A DNA stretch of 64,000 bases from Photobacterium rosenbergii (GCF_003026455.1 NZ_PYMB01000016.1:1-64000); one strand, 5' to 3'. Shown: positions 24,973 through 34,516, counted from the stretch's first letter. Numbers and translations: made by a program. The notes: a model not told the origin generated them from the letters alone.

Positions 24973-25829
24973 TGGCTAAGCATTTGGCAAAAGATGCCGG
25001 CAAGGCAGCGACTGCCTCGCTGGGCTGGTGGAAAGCTCACCGCTTCTTGCTGCTGCGCCGCAGCTGTCAGCTATTGATCATCGCCTTGTTTATGATCGGC
25101 CCGACACTGGGTGTACTGCGTGGCAACCTGTCGGCAAGTACCTTGTTTGACACCGTGCCACTGACCGACCCATTGATTTTGCTGCAAACCATTGCCGCAG
25201 GTCACTGGCCTGAGTTGGCTGCATTGCTTGGCGGAGCCATTGTGGCGGGTTTCTATGCTCTGCTGGCCCCTCGGGTGTTCTGTGCCTGGGTATGCCCGCT
25301 CAATATGGTGACGGACTTGGCCGCTTGGCTGAGGAGAAAGCTTGGGATCAAGCTTAGTTACCGCTGGTCGTCTAGCCTGCGATACTGGCTGTTGCCAGTA
25401 CTGTTAATTGGCAGTGCAGTGTCGGGCACCGTGTTGTGGAGCTGGATTGACCCAGTTGCGGCACTGCACCGAGGCTTGGTGTTTGGTATGGGCGCGGGTT
25501 GGGTACTGATCTTACTGGTGTTCTTGCTGGATCTGGTATTGGTTGAGCATGGCTGGTGCGGTCATTTATGCCCGCTTGGAGCGACCTATGGGGTGATTGG
25601 CCGTAAGAGCCTGGTACGTATCACCGCGACTAACCGCGAAGCCTGCAATAAGTGCATGGATTGCTTCAACGTGTGCCCCGAACCGGAAGTGCTGAGGCAG
25701 CCACTCAAAGGTGGGGATCGCAAGGTGATGAGCCAAGACTGTATCAGTTGTGGGCGCTGTATTGATGTCTGTTCCGAGGAAGTGTTGGAATTTAAAATAA
25801 GAATTGGAGCCAATAAAAATGAAGGGTAA
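24972..25829 (+). CDS. napH: NapH, membrane ferredoxin-type quinol dehydrogenase subunit
   Basis: A 285-residue inner membrane protein with four or five transmembrane helices. Two cytoplasmic [4Fe-4S] motifs, CNKCMDCFNVCP and CISCGRCIDVC, lie near the C-terminus. CAWVCPL and GHLCPLG are the conserved cysteine motifs of NapH/NosR-type proteins. It forms the quinol-oxidising partner of NapG. Its start overlaps the napG stop by one base and its end overlaps napB by 11 bases, so translation is probably coupled. Confidence 0.95.
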   Translation: MAKHLAKDAGKAATASLGWWKAHRFLLLRRSCQLLIIALFMIGPTLGVLRGNLSASTLFDTVPLTDPLILLQTIAAGHWPELAALLGGAIVAGFYALLAPRVFCAWVCPLNMVTDLAAWLRRKLGIKLSYRWSSSLRYWLLPVLLIGSAVSGTVLWSWIDPVAALHRGLVFGMGAGWVLILLVFLLDLVLVEHGWCGHLCPLGATYGVIGRKSLVRITATNREACNKCMDCFNVCPEPEVLRQPLKGGDRKVMSQDCISCGRCIDVCSEEVLEFKIRIGANKNEG

Positions 25830-26253
25830 GTATGTTGTGTCTGCGCTGCTGGCGGCTGTCGTGAGCCTAGCAGCATTTGCAGAGGTTACCTCGTTACGTG
25901 GCGCACAGGAAATAGGGGAGACCAATGCTGTTGCGCCCATCAAGCCGGTGCCAAAAATGCAAGATAAGCTGGCCTTGGAATTTGTTCATCAACCTCCTTT
26001 GATCCCGCACTCAACGGAAATGGTGCAGATCAATCCGAGTAACAATGGCTGTTTACAATGCCATGATGTCGATAAGTACCGCAGGACTGGCGCGCCAAGG
26101 GTGAGTCCAACGCACTACATGGATAGTAACAACAAGATCCTGAGTGATGTCGCCCCTCGCCGTTATTTCTGTTTGCAGTGCCATGTATCGCAGGCCGATG
26201 CCGCGCCGCTGGTGGAAAACACCTTTAAACCGGCTGGTAAATTCGGCCAATAG
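25819..26253 (+). CDS. napB: NapB, dihaem cytochrome c subunit
   Basis: A 144-residue periplasmic cytochrome that delivers electrons to NapA. A signal peptide (MKGKYVVSALLAAVVSLAAFA) is followed by two CxxCH haem sites, both CLQCH. The ATG at 25819 is 9 bases after GGAG and gives a normal signal peptide; an upstream in-frame TTG at 25804 does not. It overlaps the end of napH. Confidence 0.95.
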   Translation: MKGKYVVSALLAAVVSLAAFAEVTSLRGAQEIGETNAVAPIKPVPKMQDKLALEFVHQPPLIPHSTEMVQINPSNNGCLQCHDVDKYRRTGAPRVSPTHYMDSNNKILSDVAPRRYFCLQCHVSQADAAPLVENTFKPAGKFGQ

Positions 26254-26261
26254 GAGGGGCT

Positions 26262-26858
26262 ATGGAGAGTCAACGACCTGGGATTATCCGGCGTTTTTGG
26301 CAGTGGTTCAGAAAGCCCAGCCACTTTGCGATTGGCACAGTCCTGACCGTGGGTGTGGTTGCAGGTGTCATCCTGTGGGGCGGGTTTAACACTGCAATGG
26401 AGTACAGCAACACGGAAAGCTTCTGTATTGGTTGTCATGAAATGGAGAACAACGTTTACCAAGAGTATGTTGGGACCGTTCACTACAACAACAGCAGTGG
26501 CGTCAGGGCGACGTGTCCGGATTGTCATGTACCCAAAGAGTGGGCACCGAAAATGGTGCGTAAGATCCAAGCCTCGAAAGAGCTATATGCCAAAGCGCTG
26601 GGACTTGTCGATACCCCTCAGAAGTTCGAGGATCACCGGTTTGAGATGGCCTCCCGAGAATGGGAGCGCATGAAAGCCAATGATTCCCAAGAGTGTCGTA
26701 ATTGCCATAACTTTGAATACATGGACTTCAGCACTCAGAAATCGGTCGCTGCAGGTATCCATAGCCGTGCTATCGAAGACGGCAATACCTGTATTGATTG
26801 CCACAAGGGTATCGCCCACCAACTACCTAAAGGTCATAAGATAGAAAGTGCAATCTAA
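26262..26858 (+). CDS. napC: NapC, membrane-anchored tetrahaem quinol dehydrogenase
   Basis: A 198-residue NapC/NirT cytochrome. One N-terminal transmembrane anchor (about 23-43) precedes four CxxCH sites: CIGCH, CPDCH, CRNCH and CIDCH. It oxidises menaquinol or ubiquinol and reduces NapB. With napGH in the same operon the cell has two possible quinol routes. AGGAGG precedes the ATG at 26262. Gene order DAGHBC resembles the Shewanella nap-beta order (DAGHB) with napC added. Confidence 0.95.
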   Translation: MESQRPGIIRRFWQWFRKPSHFAIGTVLTVGVVAGVILWGGFNTAMEYSNTESFCIGCHEMENNVYQEYVGTVHYNNSSGVRATCPDCHVPKEWAPKMVRKIQASKELYAKALGLVDTPQKFEDHRFEMASREWERMKANDSQECRNCHNFEYMDFSTQKSVAAGIHSRAIEDGNTCIDCHKGIAHQLPKGHKIESAI

Positions 26859-26881
26859 CGACGTGTGATTGCGATAAAACC

Positions 26882-26917
26882 AATCCCCGGTGGAGCTATC
26901 TGCTGGGGATTTTTTTG
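26882..26917 (+). terminator. nap operon terminator
   Basis: Arms AATCCCC (26882-26888) and GGGGATT (26905-26911) are followed by a run of T. Confidence 0.85.
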
Positions 26918-27036
26918 TTCTGCTCATTCTCTATTACAGAAAAGGATAACAAGTTGAAACAATCTTGCTGCCATGCAGTACACTGAAATTTCATATGATG
27001 TGTTAGTAAACCGCTAGTGAGTTTTGGCAAACCGAT

Positions 27037-28011
27037 ATGAAATCAACTTCTTCGACGACTGATATCCTTCTGACTTCCACCATGAACATCTGGCCTTTCA
27101 TAGAGTACTGTGAAAGAAAAGGCTTTGATTGGAAGGCGGTTGCCAAGGAGTGTGAACTACCGGTTGAAATGATGGATAAAAAGCATTGGCTACCGACCAA
27201 AGATATTATGTTGTTTTTGTTCGGATTAGAGAGACGCTATGGTTATCTGGTTGGAATTGAAATTGGTCGGTTTATTTCCGTCAAGCAGCTTTCGCCAGAG
27301 TTAGACAGCAAGATAGAGCAATGTGGCAGCCTCTCCGAGGGACTCCAGTTATTGGTCTTAGAAATGCCCAAGCTCAATAACCATGTAATTGTCTGGACAG
27401 AGATGATTGATGGCAAGTGGTGGCTGTGCCATCGCAGTGCCTTCCGTGACTCGACCCCGGGGTTTGAGCAGGCTGAATGGTTTAGAACCCTTGCAATGAT
27501 TAACTATTGTCGCCGGTTCATTGAAGGCTATTGGCAGCCGGAACAAGCCAAGCTAATGTCACCCGATACCAATTTAGACAAACTACCTCAGACGTTCACC
27601 AAGACGAAGCTTGTGTTTGGACAAACGTTTGGTGCATTTACGGTCCCGCTTCCCGATGGATTCCACCCCATAACGGAGCAAACCAGAGATGCCAATTGGC
27701 ACCACTCGGTAAGCAAACTCATCGATACCTATGCACCGCTGCCTTGGTTCAATATCAAGTGGTTCTCAACCTTGTTGGGTATGACACCAAGAACCCTGCA
27801 ACGTAATCTGGGCCAGCAGGGACTAACCTTCCGTGAACTCCGGGATAACTCAAGGCGTGACCACGCGATACAGTTATTGGGCCAAGAGGGCGTAAGTACC
27901 CACGAGGTCGCCTGGCGGGTAGGGTACGATGATCTCAGCAACTTCAACCGTGCCTTTCGAAAATGGACGGGATATACCGCCCCGGCGTATCGACGGAAGA
28001 TATTATCGTGA
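27037..28011 (+). CDS. AraC-family transcriptional regulator
   Basis: A 324-residue regulator. The N-terminal two thirds (about 15-220) form a sensor region like the OruR/ArgR-type AraC subgroup. The C-terminal AraC double helix-turn-helix spans about 230-322 (TLLGMTPRTLQRNLGQQGLTF, then STHEVAWRVGYDDLSNFNRAFRKWTG). It sits between the nap terminator and the first 5'-nucleotidase gene, 295 bp upstream of it in the same direction, and could act on either side; nothing in the sequence decides this. Effector unknown. Confidence 0.88.
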   Translation: MKSTSSTTDILLTSTMNIWPFIEYCERKGFDWKAVAKECELPVEMMDKKHWLPTKDIMLFLFGLERRYGYLVGIEIGRFISVKQLSPELDSKIEQCGSLSEGLQLLVLEMPKLNNHVIVWTEMIDGKWWLCHRSAFRDSTPGFEQAEWFRTLAMINYCRRFIEGYWQPEQAKLMSPDTNLDKLPQTFTKTKLVFGQTFGAFTVPLPDGFHPITEQTRDANWHHSVSKLIDTYAPLPWFNIKWFSTLLGMTPRTLQRNLGQQGLTFRELRDNSRRDHAIQLLGQEGVSTHEVAWRVGYDDLSNFNRAFRKWTGYTAPAYRRKILS

Positions 28012-28156
28012 TTTAGTGATTCGACACGATGGTGGAGAATACAATTCCGTAGCATCTTTGGCATGCTAATTAGCTTAGGAAACAAGAGGCAAGCAAAGGA
28101 TTGCTTGTTTCAAAAATATCCAGCTTTGTGTTGGCCAATTGTTGAGCTTTAACCTT

Positions 28157-28218
28157 GTTGCAGCATGCAACGGTTTACATTTAACGCGGCATTTATCCAA
28201 CTTACGGAATTTACATTT
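28157..28218 (+). promoter_or_regulatory. Conserved upstream block of the first 5'-nucleotidase gene
   Basis: This block is nearly repeated at 36038-36097 before the paralogous gene. It contains the palindrome GTTGCA-GCA-TGCAAC (28157-28171) and two direct copies of TTTACATTT exactly 36 bp apart (28174 and 28210), with CTTACNGAATTTACATTT shared by both genes. Conservation outside the coding region points to a shared regulator. The protein is unknown. Confidence 0.65.
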
Positions 28219-28306
28219 CGCAACAGATTGAGTGATTTTTACGTATTTATTCTATTTTATCTCCTTATATTGCTAATGTTTTTACCCTGACATTAGGCTC
28301 TGTGAG

Positions 28307-30514
28307 ATGAAAAATAAAACCTTTAAGCTTGCGACACTCAGTGCCGCAATCCTGATGGCTTCTGCTGGAAGCTTTGCGAATGACTCTACACCTATTACCA
28401 TCGCCGAGTGTAAAACCTTCGAACCTACTCCTTCGGTAATCGTAAAAGGCGAGAATAACGAACTAACAAGCCAGACGATCACCATTGGTGCGACCGGTGA
28501 TATGCATGGCCGTATCTTTGCTTTTGACTACGCGCTAGACGGCGTCGATAGAAATGCCGGCTTCTCGAAAATTGCTACCTTGCTGCGTGACGAGCGCGCC
28601 AATAACGACAATTTCTTACTGATTGATCTGGGCGATACCGTTCAGGGCAACTCGGCAGAACTGTTCAACAATGATCCGGTTCACCCAGTGGTTGAAACCA
28701 TGAACACCCTAAATTATGACCTTTGGGTGCCAGGTAACCACGAGTTTGATTTTGAGCGCGCTTTCCTTGAGCGTAGCCTTGAGAACTTCAACGGTTCGGT
28801 GATCTCTTCCAACGTGATTTGGGATAAGAACTCGGTTGATTGTAAAGCGAATGAGGAAGAAACCCCATTCCTGCGTGGCTACCAGATTTTCGATTACAAC
28901 GGTGCCAAAGTGGCGGTAATCGGTTTGACTCCATCCTATGTAAAGGTGTGGAACGCGTCTAACCCAGAGAACTTCCGTAACCTGGATTTCAAAGACGAGC
29001 TGGAATCTGTTACCGAGACAGTCAATACGGTTATCGACCAATACCAGCCGGATGTCGTCATTGGTGCCCTTCACCATGGACGTAAAGAACATGGCCGCGG
29101 TGTACACGAGATTGCCTCTAAGCTGGCTGATAAGTTCGATGTTATCTTCATGGGTCACGAACATGCCCGCTTCATCGAACAAGTAGAGAAAGGCGCTGAC
29201 TTTACTGCTGAAATGCCAGAGATTTCTGTTGCTGGTAACAGCGAGCAGGAAGACAAGGCGAAATCTGGTGTGTACAACGCCCAGAACCGCCATGAAAAAG
29301 TGAAGATCATTGAGCCGGGCAACTGGGGCTGGGCACTGGCCAAGGCTGAAATCGAGCTAGAGAAAGATACGCAAGGTAAATGGCAGATTGTCGATACGAC
29401 GCTTTCTAACCGCAAGGTAGAGAACGTACAGGAAGACAAGCACCTGCAAGAGCAGATGCAGCATATCCATGATGCCTCGGTTGAAGATGCCAATATCATG
29501 ATCGGTAAGGTGAAAGGTAACTTTACCAACTCCAATGGTGGCTTTGCCGATGAGGCCGTTTTGGAAGAGCAGGTACTTAACAGTGAAGGCCTACGCCTTT
29601 ACAGCTCTATCCATACCGGCAAGTTGGCGGACATGCCGATCACCGATTTGATCAACCAGATCCAAATCATGAACATCGAGCAGAAAGGTTCTGACGCTGA
29701 AGGCAATAGCATCAAAGTTGATGTTTCTGCGGCAGCGTTGTTCTCTGACGGCTCTAACCTGTTCGATGGTCAGGAATACCGCAAGAAAGACAGTGCCAAC
29801 CTATACATGTACGACAACCAATTGGTTGCTGTCAGCATCAAGGGTGAGCAGCTGAAAGAGTACATGGAGTGGTCTTACGGTTACTTCAATACTTACCAGC
29901 AGGACGACATTACTGTGTCTTTCGACCCAGCTATCCCTGCTTACAACTACGATATCTTCGATGGTTCAATTCAATACACCGTTGATCTGAGCAAAGCGGT
30001 TGGTGAGCGTATTGATATTGCCGAAATCCGTGGTGGAGATTTCAACCCACAAGCTGATTATGTACTAGCTATCAACGATTACCGTCTGGGTACCCTGCTT
30101 GGCCAAGAGTGGATCACTGGCGAGCAGGTGATCTGGGATTCTTCGAACGAACCTGTATATGCCGTACGTGACATGATCACCGAGTATGTTGAGAATGAAG
30201 GTGTGCTGGACCGTAGCAAATTCGAGAATGTGAACTGGTACATCAAGCAATACGGCCCATCGAATGCTGCCGGTGACGTTACCGAGCAAGGTGACATCCT
30301 TACGCTGCGTGAAGGTGCGGGTGCTGAGTTGTGGCAAAAGCTACAAAACAAAGAGATTTGTGTAATGCGCTCGGGCCCAGGTGCACGTGATTCTATCAAC
30401 GTGTCAGTGAACCTTGCCGATGAAAGCACTTGGTTTGCGAACCCTAACTATTCTGCAGAGGCGACTCAAGAAGCCCTGTATGAAGGTTGTGCGTACAGCA
30501 ACCAGCCGAAGTAA
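28307..30514 (+). CDS. Secreted bifunctional metallophosphatase/5'-nucleotidase, copy 1
   Basis: A 735-residue periplasmic or extracellular nucleotide hydrolase related to UshA. A Sec signal (about 1-24, ending SFA) precedes the calcineurin-like metallophosphatase domain (about 58-350): GDMHGR, LGDTVQG, GNHEFD, GALHHGR and MGHEHA carry the two-metal ligands. The C-terminal 5'-nucleotidase domain (about 390-690) contains the LINQIQIMN segment. It probably frees phosphate and nucleosides from external nucleotides. A close paralogue lies at 36197; both share upstream and terminator design. It has no lipobox, unlike the paralogue. A strong terminator separates it from baeS. Confidence 0.88.
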   Translation: MKNKTFKLATLSAAILMASAGSFANDSTPITIAECKTFEPTPSVIVKGENNELTSQTITIGATGDMHGRIFAFDYALDGVDRNAGFSKIATLLRDERANNDNFLLIDLGDTVQGNSAELFNNDPVHPVVETMNTLNYDLWVPGNHEFDFERAFLERSLENFNGSVISSNVIWDKNSVDCKANEEETPFLRGYQIFDYNGAKVAVIGLTPSYVKVWNASNPENFRNLDFKDELESVTETVNTVIDQYQPDVVIGALHHGRKEHGRGVHEIASKLADKFDVIFMGHEHARFIEQVEKGADFTAEMPEISVAGNSEQEDKAKSGVYNAQNRHEKVKIIEPGNWGWALAKAEIELEKDTQGKWQIVDTTLSNRKVENVQEDKHLQEQMQHIHDASVEDANIMIGKVKGNFTNSNGGFADEAVLEEQVLNSEGLRLYSSIHTGKLADMPITDLINQIQIMNIEQKGSDAEGNSIKVDVSAAALFSDGSNLFDGQEYRKKDSANLYMYDNQLVAVSIKGEQLKEYMEWSYGYFNTYQQDDITVSFDPAIPAYNYDIFDGSIQYTVDLSKAVGERIDIAEIRGGDFNPQADYVLAINDYRLGTLLGQEWITGEQVIWDSSNEPVYAVRDMITEYVENEGVLDRSKFENVNWYIKQYGPSNAAGDVTEQGDILTLREGAGAELWQKLQNKEICVMRSGPGARDSINVSVNLADESTWFANPNYSAEATQEALYEGCAYSNQPK

Positions 30515-30537
30515 CAGACTGATTGGATTAACATGAG

Positions 30538-30562
30538 AAAAGGCGCTCCGGCGCCTTTTTTG
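30538..30562 (+). terminator. Terminator of 5'-nucleotidase copy 1
   Basis: AAAAGGCGC / GCGCCTTTT with a TCCG tetraloop and following T run. The paralogue's terminator has the same GGCGC core. Confidence 0.92.
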
Positions 30563-30589
30563 TTTTTATTTGTGTGCTATTTGGCCGCT

Positions 30590-30599
30590 CTCCATATTT
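30590..30599 (+). promoter_or_regulatory. Candidate BaeR-type motif before baeS
   Basis: CTCCATATTT occurs here and at 32823-32832 before the DUF1566/EF-hand gene. It resembles the CTCCATNATT core of the E. coli BaeR box. Only ten bases are shared, so the link is tentative. Confidence 0.35.
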
Positions 30600-30645
30600 T
30601 CTCCCATTTTATCCTGTAGGCTTATTGAGTCACTTTAACTTGGTA

Positions 30646-32109
30646 ATGCCAATGCGGGTTTCTTTGTTTCGAAAACTCTTTCTATGTTTATTTATCAGCA
30701 GTGTATTAGTCGCCATTGGCATGGGTTTGTTGATTAACTCAAGCTTCAAAGAAGGCTTTCAGCGTTTTATTAACCAGGAAGAGATCCTGAAAGTTGAGCT
30801 TTTAGCCGAAAAACTTTCCGCTTATTATTCAGAACAATACGGTTGGACTCGGTTGGTTGAGTCGCCCCATGTTTTTGCATCTATGCTGCAACAACTGGGG
30901 GAAATTCCGCCCCCGAGAGGTAGAGGGCATACAGGCCCAAATCGAGTGGCTGATAGCGCTAAACCTGCTGTGCCATTGGATAAGCCTTCGTCTGTGTTTA
31001 TCCCCCTAGGGATGCGAGTTAATCTTGTTTCACTTGCCAACGAACCTTTATTGGGAGCGCCTGAAAACTTACGCTCGCTTCCTAATGATTTTCGGATAGA
31101 GAAAGTAGCGGTGAACTACAAGGGGGAGCAGGTTGGCTGGATAACCGTCATACAGAGCCTATCCCTGTCGAGCGCGTTGGCTGAAAGTTTTCTGCACTCG
31201 CAAACCCGCAATATTATTTTCATTACATTGGCGACTTTGGTTGTCAGTTTAGTTTTTGCCAGTGGATTAGTAGGGTATCTTCTCAAACCACTTAAAGCGC
31301 TTCACCGAGGAGCTGAATCGGTCCAACAAGGTGATCTGGATCATTACATCCACTTCCGGGGCAATGATGAGGTCACCGATGTGATCCATGCTTTCAATCA
31401 CCTTGTCGTCAACCTCAAGCAACAAGAGCAGATGAGGGAGCAATGGTTGTCGGATATTTCTCATGAACTACGTACCCCTCTGGCGGTGTTAAGAAGTGAA
31501 CTGGAGGCGTTAATTGACGGTATTCGTCAACCAGAACCTCGATATATCGAATCTTTACACCATCAGGTACTCAATTTGACAAAATTGGTAGAAGAGTTAC
31601 GAGTACTTTCAATAGTTGATATGGCAGGTAGTCACGCTATCGTTGCAGAGCCCCTCGAGCTCTGTGATTTGCTCATCCCTTGCTTAGAGCGCTATGAGGC
31701 TAGGTTAAAACAAAAACAGATCGTTCTTCACCAACCCAAGGAGGTGTGTAAGCCTATGATGGTAGATGGGGAGCGAGAAAAAATAGAGCAGGTTGTTTCA
31801 AATCTGCTGGAGAACAGTTACCGCTATACCGATGCAGGTGGCCATATTTGGGTATCTCTTGAGTTGCATGAGCATCAGGTCGTGCTCGTTATTGAAGATA
31901 GTGCTCCTGGGGTAACGGATGAAGCGCTCCCTAGGCTGTTTGAACGACTATATCGGGTGGATCAATCCCGTAACCGGGAACATGGCGGGTCTGGATTGGG
32001 GCTGGCGATTTGCAAAAGTATTATTGAAGCTCATCATGGGCAGATATATGCAGCCCACTCAGAGTGGGGCGGGGTTAAGATGATAGTGACCTTCCCGAGA
32101 CAAGGATGA
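30646..32109 (+). CDS. baeS: BaeS-like envelope-stress sensor histidine kinase
   Basis: An inner membrane histidine kinase of about 487 residues. TM1 (about 8-30) and TM2 (about 190-212) flank a periplasmic sensor. HAMP, HisKA (SDISHELRTPLAVLRSELEA, phospho-acceptor His in the H box) and HATPase (NLLENSYRYTDAGG, SGLGLAIC) domains follow. These kinase segments match E. coli BaeS closely, whereas the sensor diverges and has a Pro/Arg-rich insertion. The start is uncertain: ATGs at 30646 and 30652 lack strong ribosome sites. It is cotranscribed with baeR, 19 bases downstream. A motif like the BaeR box lies upstream at 30590. Confidence 0.85.
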   Translation: MPMRVSLFRKLFLCLFISSVLVAIGMGLLINSSFKEGFQRFINQEEILKVELLAEKLSAYYSEQYGWTRLVESPHVFASMLQQLGEIPPPRGRGHTGPNRVADSAKPAVPLDKPSSVFIPLGMRVNLVSLANEPLLGAPENLRSLPNDFRIEKVAVNYKGEQVGWITVIQSLSLSSALAESFLHSQTRNIIFITLATLVVSLVFASGLVGYLLKPLKALHRGAESVQQGDLDHYIHFRGNDEVTDVIHAFNHLVVNLKQQEQMREQWLSDISHELRTPLAVLRSELEALIDGIRQPEPRYIESLHHQVLNLTKLVEELRVLSIVDMAGSHAIVAEPLELCDLLIPCLERYEARLKQKQIVLHQPKEVCKPMMVDGEREKIEQVVSNLLENSYRYTDAGGHIWVSLELHEHQVVLVIEDSAPGVTDEALPRLFERLYRVDQSRNREHGGSGLGLAICKSIIEAHHGQIYAAHSEWGGVKMIVTFPRQG

Positions 32110-32128
32110 AGGTAGAGGAGTTCGCATA

Positions 32129-32818
32129 GTGATTTTGATTGTTGAAGATGAAGCGGCATTAGCCAACGTACTGGGGGAGTACCTGTCCCACAGTGGCTAC
32201 GAGAGTCATATCATCGAAGACGGCGGCAGAGTGATTGACTGGATTAAACAGCATTCCCCCGAATTGGTGATCTTGGATCTAATGCTACCCAATCGCGATG
32301 GTTTAGATATCTACCGTGAATTGCGTACCTTCAGTGAAGTGCCTGTCATCATGGCAACGGCCAAGGTTGATGAAATAGACCGCTTGTTAGGGCTAGAACT
32401 GGGGGCAGACGACTATGTGTGCAAACCATATAGTCCTAGAGAGTTGGTGGTGAGGGTAAAGAATATATTACGAAGAGTTCAGGCTAAGCAACTTCAGTCT
32501 ACGCAGCATCAGGCATTGACATCGGTGCTGAGGATTGATGAAGCCCAAATGAAAGCTTGGGTACATGACAAAGTACTGAGCCTTACACCTGCAGAATTTC
32601 ATTTATTGGCGTTTTTCTTCCAGCATACTGGCCAGGTGTTCAGCCGCAATCAATTGATGGATAAGATTTATGATGATGATCGGGTGGTGACGGATCGTAC
32701 TATTGATAGCCATATCAAAAACCTGCGAAAGAAGATCTTAGCGATAGACAGTGAGAGCGACTGGATCAAATCGGTCTACGGGGTCGGTTACCGGTTTGAA
32801 ATTGATGAAATCTCCTAG
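32129..32818 (+). CDS. baeR: BaeR-like response regulator
   Basis: A 229-residue OmpR-family regulator. The receiver domain (1-120) has acidic EDE near the start, the phosphorylated Asp in VILDLMLP and Lys in CKPYSP. The stretch VDEIDRLLGLELGADDYVCK is almost that of E. coli BaeR. The winged-helix domain (about 130-225) contains VVTDRTIDSHIKNLRKK, again BaeR-like. Start is GTG at 32129 after GAGGAG. It forms an operon with baeS and probably answers envelope-damaging compounds; nearby secreted proteins are possible targets. Confidence 0.9.
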   Translation: MILIVEDEAALANVLGEYLSHSGYESHIIEDGGRVIDWIKQHSPELVILDLMLPNRDGLDIYRELRTFSEVPVIMATAKVDEIDRLLGLELGADDYVCKPYSPRELVVRVKNILRRVQAKQLQSTQHQALTSVLRIDEAQMKAWVHDKVLSLTPAEFHLLAFFFQHTGQVFSRNQLMDKIYDDDRVVTDRTIDSHIKNLRKKILAIDSESDWIKSVYGVGYRFEIDEIS

Positions 32819-32822
32819 ATTG

Positions 32823-32832
32823 CTCCATATTT
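32823..32832 (+). promoter_or_regulatory. Second copy of the candidate BaeR-type motif
   Basis: CTCCATATTT, identical to the copy before baeS, lies 61 bp before the ATG of the DUF1566/EF-hand gene and just after the baeR stop codon. Confidence 0.35.
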
Positions 32833-32892
32833 CGCACACAATTACAGCGCATAGTTACCCCATCAACACATTAAAGCTTGATTGGGGTAACC

Positions 32893-34464
32893 ATGAATAA
32901 GACTGAGTTTAAAAACGCTTTTTTCCGCATTTCGAAATTAACTGCTGCCATTGCAATCACTGGCATGACTGCTTTCTCCACAGTCGCAGCGGCCAACCAG
33001 TCACCGCAATACAGCTACAGCATTGTCGATACCAACCAGTCATTTTGTACCGATGCACAGAGTGTATTAGGTGAATGTCCTACCGAAGAAGGAAAAACTG
33101 GATTCGGTCAGGATGCCCAGTATCAGGGTAATGCTCCAAGTTATAGCCGTAATAATGACGGTACGGTAACAGATAACAATACCGGCCTTATGTGGGCGCA
33201 AACCACGGATACCAATGGTGATGGGAAAATAACCGCAGCAGATAAGATGACTTATGATGAAGCCTTCGCCTATGCCTCAAACTTGGAATTGGCAGGCCAC
33301 AGTGATTGGCGTGTGCCAACCATCAAAGAGCTTTATTCATTGATGATGTTCGATGGTGAGGATCCGAGCGGTTTAAATGGTGCTGGTACTTACTCTATCC
33401 GTCCATTCATTGATCATGAGTATTTCGGATTCGAGTCTGGCGATCTAAGCGCTGGCGAGCGTCTGATCGACTCTCAATATGTGAGTAGCACCAAATATGT
33501 ATCAACTACGATGAATGAAGATGAGACCGTATTTGGTGTGAATTTCATCGATGGTCGTATTAAAGGCTATGGTATGGAGTCTCCACATGGTGGGGAGAAA
33601 ACCTTCTATGTCATGGTTGTTCGCGGTAACACCGATTATGGCATTAATGATTTTTCAGATAACAACAATGGGACGGTGACAGATAAAGCTACAGGACTGA
33701 CTTGGCAACAGGCTGACAGCGGTTCTGGTATGGATTGGCCAACTGCACTTGAGTACTGTGAAAACCTTGAACTAGCGGGTAACAGTGATTGGAGGTTGCC
33801 AAATATCAAAGAGCTACAGTCGATAGTTGATTACAGCAAGTCACCGGATACCAGTAATAGTGCTGCTATTGACAGTGTGTTCGAGGTGACGCCATTTGTT
33901 AATGAGGGCGGCAAGCAGGACTATCCAAACTATTGGAGTAGCACGACCCACCTTAACCTAAAAAATGGGCAGCATGCCGCTTATATGGCTTTCGGGCGTT
34001 CACTGGGTTATATGAATGGCGAATGGATTGATGTGCATGGTGCAGGTGCTCAGCGCAGTGATCCGAAAGTTTACAATGGTGTTGACTATCCTGAAGGACA
34101 CGGGCCGCAAGGCGATGCTATTCGCTATAGCAACAGTGTTCGATGTGTTACTGACAGCAATACAGTATTTGAAGTGCAGCCAGAGTCAACAGAGCGCGCA
34201 ACCAAACAATACACGCTTGATAGCTCTGATACGTCAATGGATGCACATAAACCTGGTAATCAACAAGAAAAGGGTAAAACAAAGCGTAGTAATGAGGGTG
34301 ATCGACAAGGCCACGATCCATTTACTCAAATGGATACAAACAACGACGGTAAACTCTCCCGTGATGAAGCGCGTGGACCTTTAAAGCGTGATTTTGACCG
34401 TCTAGACACGAATAATGATGGCTACCTTACACGCGATGAACTGCCCAAAAGACTGGGTAAATAA
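32893..34464 (+). CDS. Secreted DUF1566 (Lcl) protein with EF-hands
   Basis: A 523-residue exported protein. The signal peptide covers about 1-35 (ending TVAAAN). Two Lcl/DUF1566 repeats follow, each with NxGTVTDxxTGLxW and SDWRxPxIKEL. The first carries a calcium-loop-like DTNGDGKITAAD. After a charged linker, two canonical EF-hand loops end the protein: DTNNDGKLSRDE and DTNNDGYLTRDE. It is probably a calcium-binding surface or periplasmic protein. The ATG at 32893 follows GGGGT. It lies 75 bases past baeR, behind a motif shared with the baeS promoter region, so BaeR control is possible. Confidence 0.82.
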   Translation: MNKTEFKNAFFRISKLTAAIAITGMTAFSTVAAANQSPQYSYSIVDTNQSFCTDAQSVLGECPTEEGKTGFGQDAQYQGNAPSYSRNNDGTVTDNNTGLMWAQTTDTNGDGKITAADKMTYDEAFAYASNLELAGHSDWRVPTIKELYSLMMFDGEDPSGLNGAGTYSIRPFIDHEYFGFESGDLSAGERLIDSQYVSSTKYVSTTMNEDETVFGVNFIDGRIKGYGMESPHGGEKTFYVMVVRGNTDYGINDFSDNNNGTVTDKATGLTWQQADSGSGMDWPTALEYCENLELAGNSDWRLPNIKELQSIVDYSKSPDTSNSAAIDSVFEVTPFVNEGGKQDYPNYWSSTTHLNLKNGQHAAYMAFGRSLGYMNGEWIDVHGAGAQRSDPKVYNGVDYPEGHGPQGDAIRYSNSVRCVTDSNTVFEVQPESTERATKQYTLDSSDTSMDAHKPGNQQEKGKTKRSNEGDRQGHDPFTQMDTNNDGKLSRDEARGPLKRDFDRLDTNNDGYLTRDELPKRLGK

Positions 34465-34488
34465 AGAATAAACGAGTGATAACACAGA

Positions 34489-34516
34489 GCCTTGGTGGTA
34501 GCACCAAGGCTTTTTT
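34489..34516 (+). terminator. Terminator of the DUF1566/EF-hand gene
   Basis: A perfect 9-bp stem, GCCTTGGTG / CACCAAGGC, with loop GTAG, is followed by six T. Confidence 0.93.
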
